Of a stretch of DNA of 64,000 nt, positions 1 through 10,975 are shown piece after piece. The notes below the pieces were generated by a model that was given only the letters and a program-made list of their open reading frames with translations, made no database searches and was not told where the DNA came from. A program made the translations under genes and the position numbers. Numbering within the stretch: position 1 is the first letter of the stretch; each line of letters begins with the position of its first letter. Source of the DNA: Sanguinoderma infundibulare (Eukaryota > Basidiomycota > Agaricomycetes > Polyporales > Polyporaceae); contig JAVLRN010000003.1 of the NCBI GenBank assembly GCA_032821775.1, positions 4,269,477-4,333,476 of the forward strand, read 5' to 3'.

Positions 1-290
1 TGCTCGGAGAGCCGGGAGTATGGGGTGCCTGTCTCCGTGCCGATGCTGAGCTAGCCGTAAGACGTATTCGCATGGAGCGGCGACAATATAGGATCCTCGA
101 GCAGGCGTGTGTCGATGTCATGGATGCTGATCAGTGCTGGTTTTGTTGGCGGACGGCGAGGAGGCGTTGGGGCATGCTGAGGTAGTACTCTTCGATAAGG
201 GAGGAGGGGCCGTGTAGAAATCGGATAACGTAGGCAAACAAAGGGCTCGGCGGCACTGCGGGTGGCCGTTTGAACAGAACTGGGGGATTT
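1..290 (-). pseudogene. Relic of an unidentified gene (duplicated block copy 1)
   Basis: On the minus strand the frame around 30-115 reads DIDTRLLEDPILSPL, then ANTSYG followed by a stop. This matches DIDTGLLEDPILSPL in the relic at about 11180-11330. A further coding-like stretch at about 145-260 reads AYVIRFLHGPSSLIEEYY and ends in a stop. Several frames are needed, so it is decayed. I do not recognise the parent family. The relic continues left of the window, as shown by its copy at 12511-12900. Confidence 0.5.
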
Positions 291-685
291 TGGCAGTGGG
301 TGGGGGAGAACAGAACTCGGGAGGAGACGCTCGCCATGTCATTAAGTATTCTTCGGCTCCGATCGTCACCCTGAAACATTGCACCGCAATCAGCAAATTG
401 CCATGTCGGCACCCAGAATACACTACAAACAATGCTTTCTTTGTACCTGACAGCCGGCGCTGTCTCGCAGCCGACGGAAGGGTTTGATCTCAGGCGTTCC
501 ACGGGGTTCACAGGATCCACTCTTGCGGCATTGCTGGGAAGCCCCACACAAAGCGAGAAATGCAAACCCAGGTTCATATCTCACTGCAACCCCACAAGCT
601 ACTGTCCGTGAACCGGCGAGAGTACCCGTGCCATGCAGGGTACGCGACCCCATGCCACTATGGACCAATAGCATCTGCCGGAGCA

Positions 686-897
686 GCCGACTCTCTTTTG
701 GGCGACAAGCTCGGCCGCCTCAACCTGACGATGCACGGCCACGCACACTGCGTGTAGTACGTCCGCTCGAAGAACATCCTGCTCATGCTCCTCGGCGGCG
801 GCGGGTACACGGTGAAGAACGTCGCGTGCGCGGGGACGTACGAGACCGCGTGCGCGCTCGGCATCGAGCGCGACATCGACCCGAACCTGCCACCGTA
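686..897 (+). pseudogene. Histone deacetylase fragment, plus strand (copy 1)
   Basis: The frame reads [22 protein letters not shown], then a TAG stop, then [21 protein letters not shown] and onward to [10 protein letters not shown] and a second stop. It corresponds to the active-site exon of the intact deacetylase gene at 28459-31184, at about 29385-29590 there. The catalytic-tyrosine loop GGGGYT is kept, but Gln is replaced by a stop and the Ala-Arg-Ala-Trp segment is altered. It is a non-functional duplicate of part of one exon with no flanking exons. Confidence 0.85.
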
Positions 898-1439
898 ATA
901 TTGCTGCCCCGCCGGCTGTTCCTAATCATTTGTTCCAGAAGCGATATAGATCATTTTAGACACGACGGACACACACTGCCTTTGTGTGCAACACAGTCTC
1001 CAAGCAAAATTTTTATATAGAACCTGCCGCCTGCAGTGGAGGATTTGCCGTGGATACCTGTGAGCCTGAGGAGGGCTACGGATGCCGACATCTGCCGCTG
1101 TCCAAGCGGCTACCCGTGGCCAGACGAAGACATCCCTCACAAGCGAGGGCAGACACGCTCGACCTAGCCTACATCGGACCGCATCTTACGTGACTCAGGG
1201 CTACAGATTGATTACTAGAATCCGACGGCGGCGGCGGAAGATGCTCTCTGCCAGAGTCGGCTGGAATCAAATTCTCCGGCTCCGGCAGAGGGACTCGTCC
1301 CCAACAACCCCGAGTCCGTCCCCTCGATGTCTCTCCACCCCGACACGAGTGTTGTACGAGCCAGTGCCGCTACAGAAAAAAATGCGCGATTAGAAGCACG
1401 CACCGAGTGTCATCGAGCAACCTGTCCCGCATACATCCA

Positions 1440-1735
1440 GCTCGTAGCGCAGCCCGAACCACTCAAAGTACCCATTCCACGGCAGGTTCGGGTCGACGTC
1501 ACGCACGCGGGCTCGTACATCTGCCCACATGCGATATTCTTCATGGTGTATCCACCGCCGCCGAGGAGCATGAGCGGGATGTTATTCGAGCGGACGTACT
1601 GCACGCAGTGCGCGTGACCGTGCATCGTCAGGTTGAGGCCGCCAAGCGTGTCACCTGAGAGAGAATCAGTGTTGCATCCGAGCATGATTGTGAAGGGTCG
1701 GAAGACTGTATGCGGCCGGATTGGCGAGTACGTCT
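1440..1735 (-). pseudogene. Histone deacetylase fragment, minus strand (copy 1)
   Basis: The minus strand reads [54 protein letters not shown], then loses frame. A +1 frame continues as [18 protein letters not shown]. It is the same exon as the plus-strand fragment 550 bases away and the intact gene at 28.5-31.2 kb, but inverted relative to the neighbouring fragment. This relic keeps the Gln lost in the other one, so the two probably arose by separate insertions. Confidence 0.85.
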
Positions 1736-1860
1736 GTGTGCGGAGGATCCAGCGGATAACATCGATGGCGGCAGGCGGACACCACAGATGGCCGGTTTTC
1801 GGTAAAGCTCCGCTAAAAGTAGCACTCAGACAGCATTATCAGGTATTGCCTTCATTCTAG

Positions 1861-2819
1861 CATGTCAGGGATAGTTGTTTGCGAGGATAATGTCGTATCC
1901 AGTGTGGGGGATGGTGATGGTCGAGGGGAGAGCCTGTGAGCGCTCAATACATCTGTGCCTGCCAAATGTGGCAGTTCCCGCTGTTTCGGGTCGTACAGTG
2001 CTTTCGCTCGGATTTGTTGTTCATGCCGGCACACATCCAGTGCTGAGCCATTTGATTTTGCTGTCTATGTTTGGTACCAGGACCGCTATCAGAATGCAAT
2101 GACCAGTGGTGCCAGCAACTGCCCGCCATCCATACCGACCCCACCAGTATCGGTGAAGCCCGCAGACTCGTCACTCGGAGGACATGCTTCCTTAATGACT
2201 CATAATGTAGGATGGAGGCAACCGAGCGACGTCGGTACCGTACCGGTCGAGCGAGAGGGCAAGCGTTGCACTTTCCCGGACCTGGACTTTGTCTCAGCTC
2301 GATCACCACCTGTGCCCCCGTTAGCACTCAGTATCATATCGGTTGCCTCGCCCCCATGCCCACAAATCCTATCAGGCTCATAATCGTGTGGGAGCGGTCT
2401 CGGGCGGCGATCTGGTGGACAATCCTGGCCACCAATGGCCGGCCGTGATCCGGTGGTCACAGGCCTGCAGGGTCCTGTGACGCTTAGGATGAAACACGTC
2501 CAAGGAATCACGAATGCAATTTGCGCATGGGCACTTGTCGTGTTCGCTCCTGCCCGACGTCAAATATTGACTCGGGGCTAGAAGACGATGAGCTGAGCAT
2601 CGGCTGGAAAGTGATCCACACTCGTAAAATGTACGTATGCCAGGGCAATTCGACATACAGCCAAAAGACACTGCCAGACCATACATCCAATGCGCTCAGA
2701 ACCATCCGGATTGCAGGCGGGACACTGGTGAGGTGCGGACACACATGCCGAGAGGGAAACGATGGTGAACTGGGGGTGCGATGAGCACGGAGGTGCCTTG
2801 ATGGGAGGGCATGCTGATC
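1861..2819. other. No supported gene (copy 1)
   Basis: About 960 bases with only short, unrelated open frames on both strands. I see no family motif, RNA gene or repeat. The same sequence recurs at 14480-15438 as part of the duplicated block. Confidence 0.5.
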
Positions 2820-3150
2820 AAGCCCTGCGGGAGTTAGACTCCTCGCTTGTCATTGTGAAGGCTTCCCGGGCGGCGTCCGGGTCTCCAGTCAATATCCATG
2901 TCGGATTGAAGGCAGTGTAGTCGCACGGCAGCTCCCCGGTAGTCGGACCCTCAGGACAGGAGAAATTGGGATAGCTAAGGAGCAGAGAGAACTCCATTGG
3001 CCGAGCATGTATTCGAAGTCTTCGCGAACGACGTCCGTGCAGTCAAGACGACGCACGAATCCATCCATAGATCCTGAGCGCGTAAAGACACTATTTTCAT
3101 AGGCACATCTGTGAACTCTGTCGCCATGCATCCATATCTGCCGTCGGAAC
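2820..3150 (-). pseudogene. F-box/LRR family relic (copy 1)
   Basis: The minus strand reads CTDVVREDFEYMLGQ, matching CADVVREDFEFILSQ in the F-box gene at 21620-23291. After a frame change it reads GELPCDYTAFNPTWIL, matching GQLPSDYAVFDPTWVL at the same relative place. Frames are broken and both ends of the gene are missing. It shows that the local F-box family has been seeding fragments into this block. Confidence 0.75.
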
Positions 3151-4340
3151 GGCGGTTGGGTGGTTCTGTTGCATGACAGTGCTCAGTATTAGCTCTATGG
3201 CCGTGCAGAATCAGAAGTCGAGATGGCAGACCGGCGGAGAATGCAATACGAATGGAATGCAATCCGCGGAACTCCGAGCGAGACCTACAACATCAAAGAC
3301 GTAAAATGTCAGCTGGCGCCACGATGATGCTCGGAAGCATCTCCCGGCAAACAGCGGCCGAGTGAAGACCTCTGGGTCGACGGGCGTATGACTGAACTCC
3401 GGCTGCCGACCGGCAACAGAACCACCCAAGGACAGTATGGGACGGCGACCGAGTGAAGACCTCTGGATCGACGGGTCTGGAGGCCAAGAAGGACTTGGAC
3501 ACATGATGAATGACCTTCCCTGAGATGCAATTTGATTAATGTCGCAGCCGATGGGGTGAGACAGGCACATACACGTCGAAAGCACTTTTTGCGCCGCCTA
3601 CGCTAGACCGTCGAGTGGTAGAAACCTGACAGCTCTGCCGGACTGCGTCGATGTGCACGTCGACCCCGCCCGGGTCTGTGAACGGGAGCACGACGAACAC
3701 GCCACTGACGAGCATGTCAGCCGCGACGAGCCAGGAGGACCTGAGCGCGATGGCGAAGCTGGAGAAGGCACGACTGCGGTGGACATGCGGGTGTCAAACG
3801 CGAAGGGGCAGGACATCAAGATCGACTTGTACACGCTCTTCTTCCACGGCCAGCTGCTCATCGAGGGCGTGGGGGGCACGGTCCACGGGGGACCTGAGGC
3901 TCAGCGTGGTGGGTGCAGATTGTGCGCATCGACGACAAAGGCGGGGCGGCTCGTCCAGGAACGGAAAATAACTGTATATTGATCAGACATCAGCACTTGA
4001 ATATTACGGACGGACGGCGATCGAGGCTTGCCGGATATGCGGCGCTTTGAATATTCTCGGAGCCGACAACTTGTTGGCTGGCGAGAAGCATGCGCTTACA
4101 CGGTTCATCGCCATCGGTTTGACCGCTAATGGAAGAGTGGGCGGGGATCCGAATGATGCACGGTCTGTGCGCGAGAAACTAAAAGACAGCGGCAAACATC
4201 AGCAGGATATATAAACATAGTGGATGGATGACGGGGACACAGCTCCTCTCTCGTGTCTCTGTCTCCCTCTGGATATTTGGCTCAAGACCAGGACGGGCGG
4301 GAAGCCTCCTTGCTTTCCGAGTCATCCCGTTTCGCCCCTC
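3151..4340. other. No supported gene; short internal direct repeat (copy 1)
   Basis: No protein family is recognisable. A direct repeat of roughly 26 bases occurs at about 3357-3385 and 3447-3475, both containing GTGAAGACCTCTGG. An open frame at 3653-3982 has no recognisable motif. Treat as intergenic or decayed sequence; it recurs at 15770-16959. Confidence 0.45.
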
Positions 4341-4344
4341 ATCC

Positions 4345-4500
4345 TCGTCCTCCTTGGCCTCGCGGGCGGTCTCGACTACGGCAGTGGCGATGCGGTCGAG
4401 GTCGCGGATGCCATCCTGGGAGATGGGGCGGCGGCCGTTGTCGGTCTGCTCGAGAACACCGATCTTCTCGAGCGACTGGCAGATCTTGGGCTGCTGTTGG
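4345..4500 (-). pseudogene. 40S ribosomal protein S19, last-exon fragment (copy 1)
   Basis: The minus strand after a CAG acceptor reads KICQSLEKIGVLEQTDNGRR, then PISQDGIRDLDRIATAV and an acidic tail EAKEDEDEG. This is the C-terminal end of eukaryotic ribosomal protein eS19 (long helix and basic loop). The upstream exons expected to encode the N-terminal two thirds are not visible in the next kilobase, and the usual stop after the acidic tail is missing. It is a fragment rather than the functional locus. Confidence 0.75.
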
Positions 4501-5467
4501 TGAGTGTTGTGGCGTGCACGTTCATTGGCGGTAGTCCTGACGTCTTGTGCCGGGTTGTAGCATCAGGAGACGGGAGTTTGGACGAGTGGCTGGGGAGTGA
4601 GTGCGGCTGGGCGCGGTCTGGGTGCTATGTAGAGTAGTATCTTGTCCGGTTTGCTTCTTGATGCAGACTTGTCGTGCCGCCGAGTAGTTGTCGTCAGGTT
4701 GCCGGGCAGTGGTCGTCATACACGATCGGCTGGCGAGGGTGAGTTGCAGGCCGCTCCAAGTGGCGCGGAGGCTGTGAAACGAGGGTGAGGTGCAAGCGAG
4801 AGGCAAGCGAGACGTCGTTGTCGAGCACAGCATGGTTCGGAGATGACCGAGGGCAAGCAACCTTTGTATTTCCGCCCTCCACGGAGTGCGCATCATGTCC
4901 CCGAGACCGCAGCACCAGTCCTCGAGGCATCAGATACGACCCCGTACCTTGAACTCTCTCGACGCACTCGAAACAACCACACACGATACTATGAGTGCAC
5001 CCCAAGGATCTCGTTCCACCCGCAGGACGCCATGGCGACTATCCCAGCTACACCTCTTCCAACTACGCCCGTAACTGATACCTTCATTGTCCATCTTGTT
5101 CACGGCCGCGGCATACATATCCCTCGCCTGTCTGCCGCCAACAGGAACCGGGCGGCAGTGTGCTCGTTCCCGCATTGTCATCCTCCGCTTCGCATGTACG
5201 CTCCAATGGTCCGCTCGTGTGCTCACCAATGCTTCCCACTCCTCCTTCCCTTGCCACCGTCGCCAGTCTTACCCCCCGAAAGAAGGCAAAGGCGAGTCGC
5301 GGAATTGCCGCTGGTCCAGCCACGGCTCAGTTGTACACTGCGAACGGCACTTCCATTGGTCTCGGTCTGATTGTCTCATCGCCAATGTACCGTGCACGAT
5401 TCCCGCGTCTGAAGACCACCCCACCAACAAACAGAACGGATGCGGTCCGCGCCGCCCATCTAGAACT
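4501..5467. other. Uncharacterised stretch with coding-like open frames (copy 1)
   Basis: Plus-strand frames at 4843-5370 and 5160-5513 are open. The latter reads proline- and serine-rich with a basic patch TPRKKAKASRG. I cannot connect them into a convincing spliced gene or recognise a family. The frame at 5160-5513 runs into the 3' end of EMC6 on the other strand. Confidence 0.3.
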
Positions 5468-5842
5468 TTACAAGCCGCGGGTGAAAGAAGGGGGAACTGC
5501 GAGCGCACCATAGAACAGCGTCCAGACGAGCACGAACGAGATGTTCTCCTGCCCAGGGCTTACGAGCTCCCACCACCCGCCCGGGACGTACTTTGCCGGT
5601 CTTCCCTTGCGCTTCACGTACAGACACGAGCTCATGAGGACGGTCGACAAGATGAAGAGTGCGAAGCCGAGCACGTTCTCCAAGCCCAGAATGCCCACGG
5701 CCCCAGCGAAGCAGGAGGAGAGGAACATCACAGTGTACAGCTGGCCGTTGTTGTGTTTTACGTTCGGAGGGAAGAGGAGCTGCGCAGCGGCCTCGGGCGT
5801 GGCAGCAGTCGCCGACATGGAGGACAGTTGAGTGGACGTCAT
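5468..5842 (-). CDS. EMC6: ER membrane protein complex subunit 6 (EMC6), copy 1
   Basis: Predicted 124-residue membrane protein. EMC6 is a small core subunit of the ER membrane protein complex, which inserts tail-anchored and multipass proteins. Visible family features are the N-terminal PPNVKHNNGQLYT segment, a first hydrophobic helix at about residues 38-56 (MFLSSCFAGAVGILGLENV), a second at about 57-74, a cytosolic basic loop (YVKRKGRP), then GGWWELVSPGQENISFVLVW leading into the last helix. Length fits the family (about 110-125). The ATG at 5842 is the first in frame; a second Met lies seven residues on. It is intronless, and it diverges from the aldehyde dehydrogenase gene across about 350 bases. 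An identical copy is at 18087-18461. Confidence 0.9.
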   Translation of the reverse strand: MTSTQLSSMSATAATPEAAAQLLFPPNVKHNNGQLYTVMFLSSCFAGAVGILGLENVLGFALFILSTVLMSSCLYVKRKGRPAKYVPGGWWELVSPGQENISFVLVWTLFYGALAVPPSFTRGL

Positions 5843-6196
5843 GGTCTAAGCTTAAGCGCTTAAGCTGTCAGTCGCGACTCGGAGCCAGCGAGGTGCACAC
5901 GATCAGCATCACGATCGGGATCAAGACCGGCCCGCGATAACGAGCGCAAGATTGACGCGAGATCTGGCTTGTGGACAGGTCAATTGGAGGCGATTCTCTG
6001 CCATCCGTCTCTCTCCTCTTGGACCGGGCAGCCGGAAGGCGAGGGAGAGGTCGTCCACGACCATCGTCTCTCTCCTTCGACCAGTCATCACCCTGTCGCG
6101 ATGCCGCCCCCGCATCGTCTCCCATCCATCTCTCTCCTCTTTCCCTCGCCCCTCAGACCAAGACAGATCCCAAGACACGCATTCTTTCGCTCTCGT
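5843..6196. promoter_or_regulatory. Shared divergent promoter with 18-bp palindrome (copy 1)
   Basis: Intergenic space between EMC6 (minus) and the aldehyde dehydrogenase gene (plus), likely a bidirectional promoter. A perfect 18-bp palindrome, AGCTTAAGCGCTTAAGCT, lies at 5849-5866, only 7 bases upstream of the EMC6 start codon. C/T-rich tracts (TCTCTCCTCTT) near 6010-6150 are typical of fungal promoters on the dehydrogenase side. No factor is assigned. Confidence 0.5.
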
Positions 6197-8481
6197 ATGG
6201 CCAGCACGTCCCTTGTCCATATCCCACACTCTCTTGCGCCCCGGCTAGATCGGCACTCAACCGAGCAAGCAGTTCGGCCTCAAGGAGCCATCCTTGGTCT
6301 GCAACCAGGCCTACATCGATGGCAAGTGGGTCGACACGAAGGAGGGCGGGGTCATCAGAGTCACCAGTGCGTACCTTCTCCATCGCCTTTCCCCTTACCT
6401 CCGTCAACTCTTTTACGCGACACACACCCAGACCCTGCGACCGCGGAGGAGCTGGGGACCGTGCCAGAGATAGGTATTACCGAGACCAAGCAGGCTATCG
6501 AAGCCGCTTCGAACGCTTTCAAGGCTTGGAGCAGGACTACTGCCAAGGTACGCTCCCACGTCGCGCTCTCATCTTCGTGTGCTCACGAGGCCGCGCACAA
6601 CCCAGCAACGGCATGATATCCTCCTCAAGTGGTACGCGCTCATGAGGGAACACTCGGACGATCTAGCACGGCTGATCGTGAGTCTGCTCTCATCTCCCTA
6701 TCCACACTTGCATTCAAATCGGTATCCAAGACCCTGGAGAATGGAAAGCCCTTCGCAGAGGCCAAAGTGAGTTCTATCACTACTGCATCAAGATTTAGAG
6801 ATGTTAAAGCGTCTTAAAGGGCGAGAACGCGTACAGCGCATCATTCGTCGAGGTACGCTGATTCGCTGAATCCTGCACCTGTTCGTCTGATACACCGCGC
6901 TTCCGTAGTGGTTTGGTAAGTATCACTTGCAATCCCTCAAGCTACGATCCTCACAATTTCCATATCTGCAGCTGAGGAGGCAGTACGTATGTACGGCGGT
7001 GAGTACATTTTGCATCCATCTATTCTGCGTCCTGCGTCTCATCCCAAAGTTTTCAGAGGTCGTCCCTTCTGCGTTTCCCCAGATTCGCAATGTCGTTGTA
7101 AAGCAGCCCGTCGGTACGTAAATTCTTATCCTGCCGTCGTTCGTTCTGACCCCCATGCCCCGGCCCCAGGCGTGGTGTGCGTCGTCCTTGTTCTCGCTCG
7201 TGTCTGATATGTTCTGACGTCATCTCCAGCTCGATACTGACGCCGTGGAACTTTCCTTCCGCGATGATCACTCGCAAGCTCGGCGCCGCGCTCGCCGCTG
7301 GCTGCACGGCCGTCATCAAGCCCCCACCGGAGACGCCGTTCTCTGCGCTCGCTCTCGTCGAGGTGGGTGGTCGCGCTCCGACTGCACGTCGAACCTTTTC
7401 GCCGGAGATTGTTCTGACGAATGTGGTCTTGCGCAGCTCGCGACTCGCGCCGGGGTACCGCCTGGAGTCATCAACGTCGTGACCACCCAGGCAAACGTGA
7501 GCGAGGTCGGCCGGGAGATGTGCGAGAACACCGCGGTCAAGAAGGTGTCGTTCACGGGCAGCACGCCCGTGGCGAAGCTCGTGGCTGGTCTCGCCTCGAG
7601 CACGCTCAAAAAGGTTTCCATCGAGGCCGGCGGGAACGCGCCATTCATCGTCTTTGAGGACGCTGATATCGATGCAGCTGTCGAGGGTGCGTCCTGCTGC
7701 GATGTCCCGTTCTTGACCACATTGACCAATTGACTTTGTAGGCGTGATCGCGTGCAAGTTCCGGGGCTCCGGCCAAACGTGCGTATGCGCGAACCGTATA
7801 TACGTCCAGTCTGCCGTCTACGCGGAGTTCGCCTCGCGCCTCGCTGAGAAAGTGGCAGCGTTCAGGGTCGGAAACGGCCTAGACAAGGACACGTACGTCT
7901 TGCCATTCACGTATCCAGGCACGCGCCTGCTGCTGACTATCAGGAACAGGACACACGGACCGCTCATCCACGATCGGGCAATCGAGAAAGTCGAGAGGCA
8001 CGTCGAAGACGCGCTCGAGCAGGGCGCGCAGGTCCTCCTTGGCGGGAAACGTCTCCCCGGCGCAGGGTCGTTCTTCGCGCCAACGATCCTGTCGGACGTC
8101 CCCGCCGGCGCGCTCGTCAACAAGGAGGAGACGTTCGGGCCGCTCGCTGCGCTCATACGGTTCGAGACGGAGGAGGAGGTGATCCGGCTGGCGAACGACA
8201 CGCCCGTCGGCCTCGCGGGCTACTTCTTCTCGCGGGACATAGGGCGGGTGTGGCGCGTTGCGGAGGCGCTGGAGGTGGGCATGGTCGGGGCGAACACGGG
8301 GTTGATCAGCCAGGCTGTGATTCCGTTCGGGGGAGTCAAGGAGAGCGGGCTCGGTGAGTGTCCCGTTCCGCGCATGCTGGATGTTTTCTGATGTGCGCGT
8401 GTGCGTGCGACAGGGCGCGAGGGTGGGCATGGGATCGAGGAGTACATGAACGTGAAGCTCATCGCCTTTGGCGGGGTGTAA
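6197..8481 (+). CDS. Succinate-semialdehyde dehydrogenase, multi-exon, copy 1
   Basis: NAD(P)-dependent aldehyde dehydrogenase that oxidises succinate semialdehyde to succinate in the GABA shunt. Spliced exons give, in order, [100 protein letters not shown] (general-base Glu), [13 protein letters not shown] (catalytic Cys), [42 protein letters not shown] and [17 protein letters not shown]. The CVC pair and the NTG..S..PFGG..ESG tail are typical of SSADH rather than other ALDHs. About ten short introns interrupt it; stop at 8479-8481. The first exon is uncertain: the frame of AYIDGKWV has a TAG shortly upstream, and the ATG at 6197 is in another frame, so an unseen 5' intron or a lesion is possible. 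The usual ELGGNAPF is EAGGNAPF here. Confidence 0.85.
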
Positions 8482-9000
8482 GGAAGGGACAAAATCTTAC
8501 TTGACGGGACGGTCGAAGGAGGGACTCGCGACATCGAGTATGTTCAAAATTGCATATACCTATGCCCACTATACTAGCGTTTTGGCTGCAGCATCATTCC
8601 TCGTCTCTATATATGCTGTATTATGCGGACAACATGATTGCCACTGTTTCTATTGTCTCGCGGCATGCTAAGACCAGCACGGAACGCTGACGCGGTCCTG
8701 GCTTCGAGAAACGCTGTATCGGTTCTGAATATTAGCGAGGCCACGCTGAAGGCTTAAGGGAGATCGAGCACTTCACCTACGTTCGTCTCGCCTTGCACTG
8801 ATGAGGTATGAATGAGAGGCTAGTTGACGGCCCCCTGACGATGAGAGTTCGGCGCCTCAATCACGATACGACCAGCGATCGTTCCAAGCTTCCGAAAAGC
8901 AGCGTTGCTTTGAGATGCAGTAGCAGGAATATATTACAGGTGATACACACGCAAGACCGAGACCGGTCAAGCTTCAAGCTTCAAGGTCCGGCGAGAAGTA
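8482..9000. other. Intergenic (copy 1)
   Basis: AT-richer spacer between the 3' end of the dehydrogenase gene and the 3' end of the F-box gene on the opposite strand. No gene or repeat recognised apart from a small CTTCAAGCTTCAAG direct repeat near 8970-8985. Confidence 0.5.
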
Positions 9001-9905
9001 TCACTCGACAAGAAAGTCGCCAAGCTGGCTACGAGAGAAGCATTCGAGCACGGTTTCGCGGTCGTACTGCCCTCGGCTCGCATCCAGCGGGTCGTCGACA
9101 AACGCGACCTTCTGCGGGTACGGAGGCTGCGCCGGCTCGACCTCGAACCATTCGCGAGTCATGTCCGAATCAGACTCGTCGACGTGGTCCGCCTCGCCGT
9201 CGGAGTCCGACTCCTCGGCAGGGCTAGGACTAGACGGGGCCGACTCGCACACGTACTCGCCCTCCGAGTCCGTGTCCTCGTCGTCCGGCACCCTCGGATC
9301 TCCCCCGCCGTCGGGAGGCGGCAACATCCCCTCGCAAAGCGCATCCTCCACGATCGCCCACGCATGCTGCCTTACGTGCAGCTCGGGCAAGACCGCCTCG
9401 ATCCCGCCCGTCGTCCTCATCAGCCAGTCCGCGCGTTCGTCCGACTCACGCGCGCCCGGGATGTCCGACAGGTCCTCGAACGCGCTATCAGAACCTGGCA
9501 TGTGCGACGGGTGGAAGAGGAGTGGGAAGTACGCGTGCGGGGCGATGACCATCCGGACCTTCCTCAGTCGCGGGGCACGCGCGGTGTGTGCGAGGGCCAT
9601 GGCGCGGTACTCTGAGACGGACGCGTGCGCGACGATGTCGAGGTAGCGCAGGCTGGGCGAGTGGATGTTGAGCGCAAGGCGCTCCTCGTGGCAGGCGATG
9701 ACGACGAGGTGCGACAGGGCGGGGCAGAGCTTGTGCAGGCGGGGGAGGAATACCGCGTTGGCGTAGAAGTGTTGGGGCACCGCCTGCGAGGAGAGGAAGC
9801 TGAGGTACGTCAGACGTGTCCCGTGGGTTTCGAGGAGGGCGATGGGTATGTGTTCGGCGTCCATGCAGGTCAGATGTGTGAGGCGCGCCGTCTGCCATCG
9901 CATGC
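9001..9905 (-). pseudogene. F-box/LRR-type gene, 5'-truncated
   Basis: This is the C-terminal half of the protein encoded in full at 21620-23291. It reads LTCMDAEHIPIALLETHG, AMALAHTARAPRLRKVRMV, the DWLMRTTGGIEAVLPELHV block, an Asp/Glu/Ser-rich tail and VDDPLDASRGQYDRETVLE. Up to 9434 it equals the other copy. From 9435 to about 9905 it differs by scattered substitutions (for example R/C, L/F, H/R, S/T changes). Upstream of about 9905 homology stops and the frame runs into unrelated sequence, so the F-box and most leucine-rich repeats are missing. Confidence 0.8.
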
Positions 9906-10010
9906 GGAGATGGGCGGGTCCGATTCGCGGTGTTTGGCCCAGGGAGGCGTGGTTTTCCTGCCAGAGAAACAAACAGGGACTCTGCCACGGTAATGGGATT
10001 GGATTGTATA

Positions 10011-10096
10011 CTGCGACGGTCATGGGGTTGTACTGGACGGTCATGGGGTTGTACTCTACGGTAATGGGGTTGTACTGGACGGTTATGGGGTTGTAG
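10011..10096 (+). repeat. 21-bp minisatellite, about four units
   Basis: Tandem units of CATGGGGTTGTACTGGACGG plus T, at about 10020, 10041, 10062 and 10083, with one or two substitutions each. The period is a multiple of three, so the minus strand reads a repeated heptapeptide (RPVQPHD), but no gene is supported. It lies just past the point where the two large duplicate copies diverge. Confidence 0.85.
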
Positions 10097-10429
10097 TTTC
10101 ATGGGCTTGGAGTCGGTAATTTGTGGGGGGATGGAATTTGTGGGGGGATGGTCGGGACACACAAGACAGTCACGCATGTACAGCACAGTAGACCAGAACA
10201 CAATATATTTTTTGACTACATACACTCGCGCGACGGCTCTACTCTACTCGAAGTCGAAATTCCCAGGCTAACCTCCACGCACGCACTCCGAGACACCACC
10301 TGCATGTTCTGGGCCCGGGGAACAAGTCCACATCATCAGCGCGCATTCTGGGAAGAGACTGCGGCGGACGTACCATTGTGAACGCCGTCCAAATGATAGA
10401 GAACTCGAAGGCGATAGCGAGGAATGCTA

Positions 10430-10880
10430 CCACCTTGGTTCGCGCGTGGCACGGCCTTGTGTGGCTCCGCCCTCTCCCTGACTGCGGCCGTGATGAGCTC
10501 GACGCCGCCGTATGAGTAGAACGCGAACACGAAAGTTTGCGCAAAGTTGCCGAAGCCGCCGATGAACGCCTGGCCATCATGGAAGTTCGTGAGACCCTGT
10601 GCGAAGCGGTGAACACAAGACGTGAAGTAATGGTAATATAATACACTGAAGAGGATGCATCAGACCAGGGTGACCACAAACGCCGGCACCGTACGCCCCC
10701 ACATTCGAGCGATGATCGTGAGTGCATACTGCCAGGCAGCGTTTTTCTGCGGAAGAAAAAATTAGAAGACCCGAGAAGGTCACCGTAGTACACACTCACA
10801 ACAGTACACGTCGATTCCGAGGAGCACGATGAGCCACAAGATGACTCCGGAAAGACCCACGAATGCTGCCAGTTGCTATG
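10430..10880 (-). pseudogene. Amino-acid permease fragment
   Basis: Read on the minus strand, the fragment shows AAFVGLSGVILWLIVLLGID (a transmembrane helix) and then, after a disrupted stretch, GGFGNFAQTFVFAFYSYGG followed by VELITAAVRERAEPHKAVPR. This matches the TM5-TM6 region of fungal APC-family (YAT type) amino-acid permeases, where the motif is GxGNFxQxFVFAFFSYGGVE followed by E..NPH..VPRA. A stop (TGA) falls in the linker and the N- and C-terminal helices are missing. It is a relic of a plasma-membrane transporter gene. Confidence 0.75.
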
Positions 10881-10975
10881 CGCAGCCGAATGTCCTAAAA
10901 GTCCAGCCGTGCGACGCAGCAGATGTCACATAATGCACGAACTCACCTGTGACCAGCATGCAACGACCTCTTGAC

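Larger units (their letters stand above)
1..9434 (+). repeat. Large direct duplication, copy 1
   Basis: Every stretch I compared between 1-9434 matches 12620-22053 at a constant offset of 12,619. The first difference found is G to A at 9435/22054 inside an F-box gene, followed by scattered substitutions to about 9905, after which the copies are unrelated. The left edge lies outside the window, so the unit is at least 9.4 kb. Such identity across mostly non-coding sequence means either a very recent segmental duplication or an assembly duplication. Confidence 0.95.

Noticed and set aside
4345..4500. Functional ribosomal protein S19 gene
   Set aside because: Only the last exon is recognisable and its stop codon is lost.
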